From Deinococcus radiopugnans ATCC 19172 (lineage in GTDB: Bacteria; Deinococcota; Deinococci; Deinococcales; Deinococcaceae): 64,000 bases of DNA. The notes beneath the pieces were generated by a model that saw only the letters and a list, made by a program, of their open reading frames with translations, searched no databases and had not been told where the DNA came from. The stretch lies in contig NZ_VDMO01000002.1 in assembly GCF_006335125.1 (NCBI RefSeq), positions 1-64,000 of the forward strand, given 5' to 3'. Shown here piece after piece: positions 1 to 10,740 of this stretch. A program made the position numbers and the translations under genes. Position 1 is the first letter of the stretch. Each line of letters opens with the position of its first letter.

Positions 1-151
1 GCCGCCCTACGCGCCAATGTTGAACCTGATTGAGGCCGTCTGGCGACGACTTAAGGGATTTTTGCTGCCCAGGCGCTGCTATGACACTGTCGCCGAATTG
101 CGCAAGGCCCTCTACGCGGCCTTAACGGTTCTGGACGCTCAATTTATCTAA
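1..151 (+). CDS. IS630-family transposase, C-terminal fragment (cut by window edge)
   Basis: Open from the window edge, reading from base 2 to a TAA at 149-151. The 49 visible residues begin PPYAPMLNLIEAVWRRLKG and end in LDAQFI. The pattern P-x-x-x-x-x-N-x-I-E-x-x-W followed by a basic helix is the third acidic (E) block of the DDE catalytic core of IS630/Tc1-mariner transposases, so this is the extreme C-terminus. The first two catalytic Asp residues lie outside the window. Whether the full element is intact cannot be judged. It is convergent with glyS. Confidence 0.85.
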   Translation, partial: PPYAPMLNLIEAVWRRLKGFLLPRRCYDTVAELRKALYAALTVLDAQFI

Positions 152-168
152 AAACTATTCGCGATCTA
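1..168 (+). mobile_element. Right end of an IS630-type insertion sequence next to glyS
   Basis: Only 18 bp separate the transposase stop (151) from the glyS stop codon (170-172, minus strand). The terminal repeat of the element must lie in this interval, which is AT-rich. IS630 elements insert at TA, and TA occurs at 167-168 and 171-172, so the outer boundary is probably at or inside the glyS stop codon. The exact end is inferred because the left end is not in the window. Confidence 0.5.
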
Positions 169-169
169 C

Positions 170-1702
<1,533 letters not shown>

Positions 1703-1740
1703 CTTGCGTCCTCCTCTACGGGCCTCGCCCATCTGGAAGC

Positions 1741-1782
1741 AAGAAAAACGCCCCAGACGGCCCTGAATCGGCCCGTCTGGGG
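1741..1782 (-). terminator. Regulated intrinsic terminator of the glyS T-box leader
   Basis: On the minus strand CCCCAGACGG (1782-1773) pairs with CCGTCTGGGG (1760-1751), followed by CGTTTTTCTT. It lies between the T-box motif and the glyS ribosome-binding site, as expected for attenuation. Confidence 0.9.
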
Positions 1783-1965
1783 ACGCAAAATTCACCTCGC
1801 GCGGTTCCACCCCAGTTCCAATCGGCGGCGGTCTGCCGGGATTGGCCCTCTTTGCAACGCTCTACAGCTCCCCGCCGCCCTTCACGCGCCGCCCCTCCGC
1901 CTGACTCTCACCGTCTCAGGCTCGCTCGTGGCCGCTTGCACGCTACTCCTGCGGATCAACGCCTG
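1741..1965 (-). promoter_or_regulatory. T-box riboswitch leader of glyS (tRNA-Gly sensing)
   Basis: Reading the minus strand, the conserved T-box TGGAACCGCG lies at 1809-1800. Upstream are AGGAGTAGCG (1950-1941) and GACGGTGAGAGTC (1915-1903), which resemble conserved Stem I elements, and GTGAAGGGCGG with a candidate GGC glycine specifier at 1879-1877. CTGGGG (1815-1810) can pair with CCCCAG (1782-1777) to form the antiterminator. The same CCCCAG pairs with CTGGGG further downstream (1756-1751) in the terminator, so the two structures exclude each other. This is the standard transcription-attenuation T-box design. The specifier assignment is inference. Confidence 0.88.
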
Positions 1966-1970
1966 CGGGC

Positions 1971-1999
1971 ATTGTGGCCTGCGGCGGGACCGGGGTCAA
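1971..1999 (-). promoter_or_regulatory. Promoter of the glyS T-box leader
   Basis: Minus strand TTGACC (1999-1994), 17-bp spacer, CACAAT (1976-1971). Transcription would begin near 1965, immediately before Stem I, giving a leader of roughly 260 nt to the glyS start. Confidence 0.7.
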
Positions 2000-2048
2000 G
2001 AGGGCGCGGGGGCCGGGGAACGCGCCCACCACCGCGGCGGGTCGGCGG

Positions 2049-3278
2049 TCAGGCAGAACGGGCGGCGCGGCTCTGACCTCCCCACGTGCTCAGCGCCAGC
2101 AGCGCGGCCCCGATGCCGCCGATGGCCAGCGCGCCCCACACGAAGCCCTGGGCGGGATGATCGCTGGGCGCGGCCAGCAGCAGCGGGCTCAGGAACTGCC
2201 CCAGGAAGATGGCGCTGCTCATGCCCGCCACGATGCGTCCCCGCCACGCGCGTGGGGTCAACTCGGCCAGCCAGGCGTTCAGGTTGGGCAGGGCCAGCCC
2301 GCCGCCCATGCCCGCCACGATCAGTCCGGGCAGCACGCCCGCGACGCTGCTGCCGGCTGCCACCACGCCCCAGCCCGCCGCCAGCAGCAGCAGGCCCAGC
2401 GCCGCCACCCGGCGGTGATCGAAGCGCCCCGAAAAGCGCGAGTACCCCAGCGCCGTCAGGGCTGCCGTCAGGGTGAACGCGCCCAGCAGCAGCCCGGTGG
2501 AGGCGGGCGACGCCCCCAGGAACTTCAGCAGAAACGGCCCCTGCGCGGGCATCAGGTAAAAGACCGCCATGTAGGCCAGCGCCAGCACGTAGATCACACT
2601 GATGGTGCCCCAGCGCGGTCTGTCCTCTGGTCCGTCGATCTGCGCCGGGCCGGGGATGCCGCGCGGCAGGCGCAGCACCAGCGGCAGCAGCAGCAGCGAG
2701 ACGAGATACAGCCCGAAGGGCGCGCGCCAGCCCACGCCGGCCAGCAGCCCGCCCAGCGGCAGCAGCACCGCGCCGCCGAAACTGGTAAACGACGCCTGCT
2801 GGCTCAGGAACCGGCCGCGCGCCGCCCCCGCGAAGTAATCGTTGACCAGCGCGCCCCCGGCCGTCATGGTCCCGGCCACCGCCAGCCCCAGCACCACGCG
2901 GCCGGCCAGCAGCGCGTCCAGCGACGGGGCCACCAGGCCGCTGGCCCCGCCCAGCGCGTACAGCAGCAGCGAGACCAGCAGCACCGGCCGCCGCCCGAAG
3001 CGGTCCACCAGCAGGCCACCAACCGGCGCGCTCACGGCGATCGCCAGCCCCACGATGGTCAGCGACAGCTTAACCAGCAACGCCGCGTTGGGGTGGTCCG
3101 CAAAATGCACGGTCATGGCGGGCAATGCGGGAGAGATGGTGGCGCCCGACATGATGGTCAGGGCCGCCAGCAGCAGCAGGGTCAGGCGGGTCAGCGTGTC
3201 CGGCGGCGTCAGCGGTGAGACGCCTTCAGCGGCAGCCGGCGCCGCCGGGGTGGGGAGAGGCGCGGTCGTCCGGATCAT
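2049..3278 (-). CDS. MFS transporter, probable drug/metabolite exporter
   Basis: 409 residues with a short Pro/Ala-rich N-terminus and about 12 hydrophobic segments, starting at LTRLTLLLLAALTIMSG. The loop between TM2 and TM3 carries GGLLVDRFGRRPVLL, the MFS motif A (G-x-L-x-D-R-x-G-R-R), and a second copy-like RFSGRFDHRRVA follows mid-protein, as in 12-TM drug:H+ antiporters. Substrate cannot be read from sequence. The start ATG at 3278 sits 6 nt after a TAGATT -10 box, suggesting a leaderless transcript. It is independent of the downstream glyS leader, which has its own promoter. Confidence 0.88.
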   Translation of the reverse strand: MIRTTAPLPTPAAPAAAEGVSPLTPPDTLTRLTLLLLAALTIMSGATISPALPAMTVHFADHPNAALLVKLSLTIVGLAIAVSAPVGGLLVDRFGRRPVLLVSLLLYALGGASGLVAPSLDALLAGRVVLGLAVAGTMTAGGALVNDYFAGAARGRFLSQQASFTSFGGAVLLPLGGLLAGVGWRAPFGLYLVSLLLLPLVLRLPRGIPGPAQIDGPEDRPRWGTISVIYVLALAYMAVFYLMPAQGPFLLKFLGASPASTGLLLGAFTLTAALTALGYSRFSGRFDHRRVAALGLLLLAAGWGVVAAGSSVAGVLPGLIVAGMGGGLALPNLNAWLAELTPRAWRGRIVAGMSSAIFLGQFLSPLLLAAPSDHPAQGFVWGALAIGGIGAALLALSTWGGQSRAARSA

Positions 3279-3284
3279 GTCGCC

Positions 3285-3290
3285 AATCTA
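3285..3290 (-). promoter_or_regulatory. -10 box of the MFS gene (leaderless layout)
   Basis: TAGATT on the minus strand ends 6 nt before the ATG at 3278. No good -35 at 16-18 bp. Confidence 0.5.
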
Positions 3291-3364
3291 GCTTGAGAAG
3301 GTCAAGGGGTTTGCGGAGCAAAGTGACCTTCGCGGCGTGACTGCAGCGGGAACACGGGCGCAAC

Positions 3365-4894
3365 CTACGGCGCCGCCTCGCCGGTCGGCAGCACCCAGAC
3401 GTTGCGGAAACTGACGGCGCTGCCGTGGTCCTGCAGCACGATGGGGCCGGGGGCCTCCGCCTCGGCGTCGCCCAGTAGGGTGGCGCCGCTCAGGGCCACG
3501 TCGTCCTGCACCTTCTGGCCGTTCAGGTACACCGTGGCGCGGGCGTTCTCGGTCTTCTGGCCGCCGCTCCAGCGCGCGGCGCGGAAGTCGATGTCGTAGC
3601 TCTGCCACGTGCCGCTGGGCAGCGCCTCGTTGCTGCTGGCGTCGTGCTGGCCGTAGATGGCCCCCAGATCGTCCTGACCGGACAGCGCCGCCCCGAAGGA
3701 ATCGAGAATCTGCACCTCGTAGCGGCCCTGCAGGTACACGCCGCTGTTGCCCCGGTCCTGTTCGCCCAGACCGGCCCGGCTGGGCGGCACGCGGAACTCC
3801 AGGTGCAGCCGGAAGTCGCCGAAGTTCTCGCGCGTGCGCAGGTCGTTGGTGTCCTGCGGATCGCCGCTGGGGCGCACGGTGGCCACGCCGCCCTGCACGT
3901 CCCAGCGCACGTCTCCTCCCCGCCGGTCCTGCCAGTCGGCCCCCAGGCTCTGCGCGGTGCTGGCCTCCCCCAGCAGCACCCGCGCGCCGGACGGGGGGCG
4001 CAGGTAGGCCAGCGGGCGCAGTTCGATGTCGCGGTACGTGATGGCCGCGCCCTCAGCCTGCAGGGCGATGCGGCCCGCGCTCAGGGGCGAGCCGTCCGGC
4101 GCACGCAGCCCGGTGGCCTGCGCGGCGAGTTGCCCGTTGACGATCTGCGTGGCCTGATCGCCCGACACCACCAGTTCCAGCGTGTTCCAGTCGGGCCGCT
4201 CCTGCACGCCGTCGGGCCGGATCAGCCGGCGGTAGTTGCCCCTGGACTCGCTGGTGGTCACCGTCTGCCCCAGCGGGTCGTACTTCAGCTCTCTGGCCGC
4301 CGTGTCCCGGACCTTGGCCGTGAAGTTGGTGCCGTCCAGCAGCCACATGTCGCCGGTGCCTCCCTCCAGAATCTGGAATTCCAGGCTGTCGGGCCAGATC
4401 TTGTTCGGGCCGGTGACGTGGTACAGGACGCCCGAATCGCGCGGTTCGTTCTCTCTCGGCGCGAATGTCCGGCTGTCCCAGCGGTACTGCAGCCGCAGAC
4501 GGTAGTCAGCGTAGCGCTTGTCGGTCAGCAGGTAGCCGAACTCGCGGTCGCCGGGGGTGGGGGCCACGTCCAGCACGCGCAACTGGCCGTCCTGAACCTT
4601 GAACACACCTTCGGGGTCATTGCCCGCGCCACGCGACTTCAGCCAGGGCGACCAGCCGCCCAGGTCCTGACCGTTGAACAGCGGGGTCCAGGCGGTCTGG
4701 GGTTGCAGGACCGGTGGCAGGCCGTCCTCTTCCCCAGGCGGCGTGGGCGACGGCGTGCCCGATCCGTCGGCACAGGCCGTGAGCAGGCTGCCCAGCAGCA
4801 GGCCCAGGGCGACGCGGCGGACCCCTGGCCAGGGTAGGGCCGGACGCACCGGAACGGCTCGGCGGGAAGGCGGAAATGACGGGACGTGGGGCAT
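3365..4894 (-). CDS. Lipoprotein with two DUF1080 (3-keto-disaccharide hydrolase-like) domains
   Basis: About 509 residues. A signal sequence ends in the lipobox LLTACADG, so the mature protein is predicted to be lipid-anchored. Two tandem beta-jelly-roll domains of the DUF1080/3-keto-disaccharide hydrolase type follow: the first runs from WTPLFNGQDLGGWSP and includes DSGVLYHV, the second from about SLGADWQDRRGGDVRWDV and includes NSGVYLQGRYEVQILDSFG. These folds resemble glucanases/LamG and act on or bind glycans, but catalysis is not certain. I chose ATG 4894 because AAGGAG lies at 4899-4904. An earlier in-frame start would add a 35-residue Pro-rich extension before the signal peptide. Confidence 0.82.
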   Translation of the reverse strand: MPHVPSFPPSRRAVPVRPALPWPGVRRVALGLLLGSLLTACADGSGTPSPTPPGEEDGLPPVLQPQTAWTPLFNGQDLGGWSPWLKSRGAGNDPEGVFKVQDGQLRVLDVAPTPGDREFGYLLTDKRYADYRLRLQYRWDSRTFAPRENEPRDSGVLYHVTGPNKIWPDSLEFQILEGGTGDMWLLDGTNFTAKVRDTAARELKYDPLGQTVTTSESRGNYRRLIRPDGVQERPDWNTLELVVSGDQATQIVNGQLAAQATGLRAPDGSPLSAGRIALQAEGAAITYRDIELRPLAYLRPPSGARVLLGEASTAQSLGADWQDRRGGDVRWDVQGGVATVRPSGDPQDTNDLRTRENFGDFRLHLEFRVPPSRAGLGEQDRGNSGVYLQGRYEVQILDSFGAALSGQDDLGAIYGQHDASSNEALPSGTWQSYDIDFRAARWSGGQKTENARATVYLNGQKVQDDVALSGATLLGDAEAEAPGPIVLQDHGSAVSFRNVWVLPTGEAAP

Positions 4895-5090
4895 GGGTCT
4901 CCTTGCAGCGGGCGGATCAGAGGGGCGCGTGAATGGCGGGAACGTGAGCTCCGGACGCGGTTCGCCAGGCTTCGGCGTGCCGCGTAACAGTCCCATCATT
5001 TCCCACTTCAGTGAGAGCCGCCGTCCACTCCCGCTCAGATTCCGTTGAGCGGCCGGCGCGCTCGGGCCGCCCAGCCGCGCCGCAGGCCGT

Positions 5091-6485
5091 TCAGGGCAGG
5101 ATTTTCCCTGGATTCAGCAGTCCCTGCGGATCGAGCAGCCCTTTGATGCCGCGCATCAGCGTCAGCGTGTCGGCGTGCTCGCGGGCCAGGTAGGCGCGTT
5201 TGTGCAGCCCGACGCCGTGCTCGCCGGTGCAGGTGCCGCCGCGCGAAAGCGTCTCGGTGATCATGGCGTCGTAGACCCGGTTGACCCGCTCCCACGTTTC
5301 CGCGTCGTCCGGGGGCGCGTGGAACAGCACGTGGAAATTGCCGTCCCCCACATGGCCCACGATGCTGGCGTCCAGGCCCGCCGCGTCGGCCTCACGGCGG
5401 GTGAACTCCACCACCTCCGGCAGCTGGTGCAGCGGCACGCACAGGTCGGTGGTCATGTTGACGTGGCCGGGGTGCAGCGCGGTGATGGCGTAGTAGGCGT
5501 GGTGGCGGGCCTCCCACAGTTTTGCGCGTTCCTCGGCGCTGTGGGCGGCGTGCAGCCCGGTGCCCCCACCGTCGGTGACCAGTTCACGGCACAACTCCAG
5601 GGCCTCGGCCAGCGCGGTTTCACTGGGCGAGGCCAGCTCAATCCACAGCGTCGGGGCTTCAGGAAAGTCGGTGCCCTTGTGAACATTGACCGCGTGAATC
5701 TGGCGTTCGTCAATCAGCTCCAGCCGCTCGGGCTGCAGCGCCGCGCCCATGATGTCCACGGCACTCCGGGCCGCCTCGCCCAGCGTGGCAAAGTTGGCCC
5801 GCAGCACCACCAGATGGGCGGGCAGCGGCCACAGCCTGACCGTCAGCTCGGTGATCACGCCCAGCGTGCCCTCCGCGCCGATGAACAGGTTCTTGAGGTC
5901 GTAGCCGGCGCTCGTTTTGCGCGCCCGGCTGCCCACCCGGATCACCTCGCCCCCGGCCAGCGCCACCCGCAACTCCAGCACGTTGTCGCGCATGGTGCCG
6001 TAGCGCACCGCCGCCGTGCCGCTGGCGTTGGTGGACGCCATGCCGCCCAGGCTGGCCTCCGCGCCGGGATCGACGGGAAAAAAGAGGCCCAGGTGCCGCA
6101 GCTGCCGGTTCAGTTCCGGGTACGTCAGGCCCGGCTGCACGGTGGCCTGGAAGCCGCCCGCCGCCACCTCCAGCACCGCCGTCATGCCGCTCACGTCCAG
6201 CGACAGCCCGCCCGCCACCGGAATCACCTGCCCCTCCAGGCTGCTGCCCACCGCGAACGGCACCACCGGAAAGCCATGTTCGCGGGCCAGCCGCAGCGCG
6301 TCCACCACGTCCGCCTCGCCCTGCGCAAACAGGACGGCGTGGGGCCGGGCGAACTCCTGGCGGCTCTCGTCGCGGCCATGCGCGTCCAGCACGGCGGGGA
6401 CGGTGCTGAGCTGCTCGCCGAAACGGGCTTGCAGGGCCTCCAGAGCGGCGGGCGAGAGGGTGTCGGGGCGGGTCAGGGTAGTCAT
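5091..6485 (-). CDS. FAD-linked oxidase: D-lactate dehydrogenase / glycolate oxidase GlcD-like
   Basis: 464 residues, the usual length for the GlcD/D-lactate dehydrogenase (cytochrome) family. The PCMH-type FAD-binding domain includes VVPFAVGSSLEGQVIP and GGMASTNASGTAAVRYGTM. The C-terminal FAD-oxidase domain contains GHVGDGNFHVLF and ends with GGTCTGEHGVGLHKR, conserved in this family. It should oxidise a D-2-hydroxy acid and pass electrons on. D-lactate is more likely than glycolate because no GlcE/GlcF partners are nearby. The start at 6485 has AAGGAG 8 nt upstream. It is 88 bp downstream of mutS in the same direction. Confidence 0.9.
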   Translation of the reverse strand: MTTLTRPDTLSPAALEALQARFGEQLSTVPAVLDAHGRDESRQEFARPHAVLFAQGEADVVDALRLAREHGFPVVPFAVGSSLEGQVIPVAGGLSLDVSGMTAVLEVAAGGFQATVQPGLTYPELNRQLRHLGLFFPVDPGAEASLGGMASTNASGTAAVRYGTMRDNVLELRVALAGGEVIRVGSRARKTSAGYDLKNLFIGAEGTLGVITELTVRLWPLPAHLVVLRANFATLGEAARSAVDIMGAALQPERLELIDERQIHAVNVHKGTDFPEAPTLWIELASPSETALAEALELCRELVTDGGGTGLHAAHSAEERAKLWEARHHAYYAITALHPGHVNMTTDLCVPLHQLPEVVEFTRREADAAGLDASIVGHVGDGNFHVLFHAPPDDAETWERVNRVYDAMITETLSRGGTCTGEHGVGLHKRAYLAREHADTLTLMRGIKGLLDPQGLLNPGKILP

Positions 6486-6573
6486 GGGGGGGCTCCTTCG
6501 GATGTGGGCAGCGGGCAGCAGCCTTCTGCTCTCTATTTGCTATCCGCCTTCAGACGTTTTGACGTTCAGGCCC

Positions 6574-9120
<2,547 letters not shown>

Positions 9121-9377
9121 ATGCGGCGCAGCATAGCGGGCCGGGCCGCAGGACATGGGAAGTTGAGCGGCAATGACGACAAAAAAACCGCGCCAGTGGT
9201 GCGGGATGGAAGAGGGCCGTCCTGACATCCGATGCCCGGCGGCTCCAAGAACCGTTGCAGGGGTTCCCCGCCCTATGCGGACGCCGAGCTGAACGGGTCA
9301 GCGCACGGCAGCTTCCGAACCTGGGGCTGAGGCTCTGGCCGTGAGCCGATCTGCCAACGCGACCGGCGAAATCCGGC

Positions 9378-9557
9378 TCAGACGTCGCAGCCCAGCGCCC
9401 GCAACAGGTCGAGATCCGTAATGGGTGGGGCGCTGACCCGCACCGGGCCGACATGTACACCAAGCGCCGCTCGGGGCACCGGCACGTTGATGACGGTGGG
9501 CAGGACCACAGGCGGCGCGGTGAACATCGAACGGAACCGGCGAATCCAGACATTCAT
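9378..9557 (-). CDS. Small hypothetical protein (59 aa)
   Basis: Not recognised. It starts MNVWIRRFRSMFTAPP and ends TDLDLLRALGCDV. A Val/Pro-rich middle has no obvious membrane segment. Support for being real: the ATG at 9557 has GAGGTG about 8 nt upstream, and a plausible promoter (TTGTGA, 18 bp, TACACT at 9603-9608) lies about 50 nt upstream. It stands alone between mutS and the pterin dehydratase gene. Small size and lack of homology recall keep this tentative. Confidence 0.5.
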   Translation of the reverse strand: MNVWIRRFRSMFTAPPVVLPTVINVPVPRAALGVHVGPVRVSAPPITDLDLLRALGCDV

Positions 9558-9602
9558 GTCAGACACCTCGTTGAAGTCGGTTCGGAGCAGGGAGCTGACG
9601 AC

Positions 9603-9632
9603 AGTGTAAAACTTCTCAAAAAAGCCTCACAA
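9603..9632 (-). promoter_or_regulatory. Candidate promoter of the 59-aa ORF
   Basis: Minus strand TTGTGA (9632-9627), 18-bp spacer, TACACT (9608-9603). Confidence 0.4.
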
Positions 9633-9719
9633 GCGGCGAAGTGACATTTCGCACAACAGACCCTTCGACTGGCCGACCGTTTCGGTCACGCCGGGTTGGC
9701 CCTCCGGTACCATGGGCAG

Positions 9720-10061
9720 ATGGCATACGACCCCCGGATGGGCTACGACCCGGACCGCACGCTGAGCGACGGCGACGTGCATGACCTCAAACCCGCCGGG
9801 TGGTGGGGCGACGACGGCACGCTGTTCCGCGAGTTCACCTTTGACAGCTATCCGGCCGGGGTGGACTTCGCCGTGCGGGTGGCCGCGCTGGCCGAGCAGC
9901 AGGGCCACCACCCGGACATCCACATCTTTTACAAACGGGTGCGGCTCAACTACTTCACGCACGACGCGGGCGGCATTACCGGAGCGGACATCGCGGGCGC
10001 GCAGGCCGTCAACGATCTGGCCGATCTGGCGGCCAAGCCGCTGGACGGCGCCGAGAGTTGA
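9720..10061 (+). CDS. phhB: 4a-hydroxytetrahydrobiopterin dehydratase (pterin-4a-carbinolamine dehydratase)
   Basis: 113 residues. The family motif is complete: EQQGHHPDIHIFYKRVRLN followed by YFTHDAGGIT and a downstream Asp. The HH-P and later TH histidines are the catalytic set that dehydrates 4a-hydroxy-tetrahydrobiopterin formed by aromatic amino acid hydroxylases. No phenylalanine hydroxylase is in the window, so a role in pterin recycling is inferred; in many bacteria the family also has moonlighting roles. ATG 9720 is 6 nt after TACCAT, a leaderless layout. The stop overlaps the start of the thioesterase gene. Confidence 0.9.
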   Translation: MAYDPRMGYDPDRTLSDGDVHDLKPAGWWGDDGTLFREFTFDSYPAGVDFAVRVAALAEQQGHHPDIHIFYKRVRLNYFTHDAGGITGADIAGAQAVNDLADLAAKPLDGAES

Positions 10062-10558
10062 GGCTGACCATTCCAGACACCGACACGCTGTGGTCCAGTC
10101 TGCCCCCGGCACGGCGGCACGAGCTGGTGCTGACCGTGGGCGCGGCGCAGCTCGACGAGCTGAACCACGTCAACAACACGGTGTACCTGGGATGGTGCGA
10201 GACGGTGGCCCGCGCCCATGCCGAGCGGCTGGGGATGAACACGGGCGCCCTGCGCGCGCTGGGGGCGGTGCCGGTGGCGCGGCAGCACGTCATCACCTAC
10301 CACCGCCCGGCGCTGCTGGGAGACCGGGTGCGGGTCCGCACCGCCCTGACGGCTCACGCGGGGCTGCGCAGCGTGCGCGCCTACACCATCGACCGCCTGG
10401 AGGGCAGCGGCCCGGCGCCGCGGGCAGTCCGGCTGGCCGAGTGCCAGACCGAGTGGGTCTGGGTGGACCCGGTGACGGGCCGCCCCAGACGGACGCCGGC
10501 CGAGGTGATTCGCCGCTTCGGTTTCGAGCCGGCCCCCCAGCACCCGGATCAACCCTGA
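10058..10558 (+). CDS. Acyl-CoA thioesterase, hot-dog (4HBT) family
   Basis: 166 residues with the 4HBT hot-dog hallmark LNHVNNTVYLGWCETVARAH, in which the HVNN segment starts the central helix carrying the active site. It should hydrolyse an acyl-CoA or acyl-ACP thioester; the acyl group is unknown. The start is inferred to be TTG at 10058, whose last two bases are shared with the TGA of the preceding gene, implying translational coupling. A hairpin terminator follows at 10640. Pairing with a pterin dehydratase has no obvious biochemical logic. Confidence 0.8.
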   Translation: MRLTIPDTDTLWSSLPPARRHELVLTVGAAQLDELNHVNNTVYLGWCETVARAHAERLGMNTGALRALGAVPVARQHVITYHRPALLGDRVRVRTALTAHAGLRSVRAYTIDRLEGSGPAPRAVRLAECQTEWVWVDPVTGRPRRTPAEVIRRFGFEPAPQHPDQP

Positions 10559-10639
10559 AACCCGGGGCTTGTTGCATCACTCGCACGCCGCAGCGCTGGA
10601 TTTCGTGCCTTTGAAAGGTCAGAGAAAATTAATACAGCC

Positions 10640-10675
10640 GCCCGCTTTCTCTCTTGAGAACGGGCGATTTTCATT
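10640..10675 (+). terminator. Terminator after the dehydratase-thioesterase pair
   Basis: Stem GCCCG/CGGGC extended by TTCTC/GAGAA with a TCTT loop, then GATTTTCATTTC. It lies 80 bp past the thioesterase stop. Confidence 0.75.
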
Positions 10676-10740
10676 TCACCCGGTTCAGGAAAAGCCTGTT
10701 TTGTTGCACTTCCCAGCGTTCAAGTCCACAATAGACGTCT

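Noticed and set aside
1703..1810. N-terminal extension of GlyRS by 36 codons
   Set aside because: The stretch contains the T-box antiterminator and terminator, and a good SD precedes the internal ATG at 1702.
9121..9300. RDRM site upstream of mutS
   Set aside because: mutS is an RDRM gene in some Deinococcus, but I see no 17-bp palindrome resembling the motif here.
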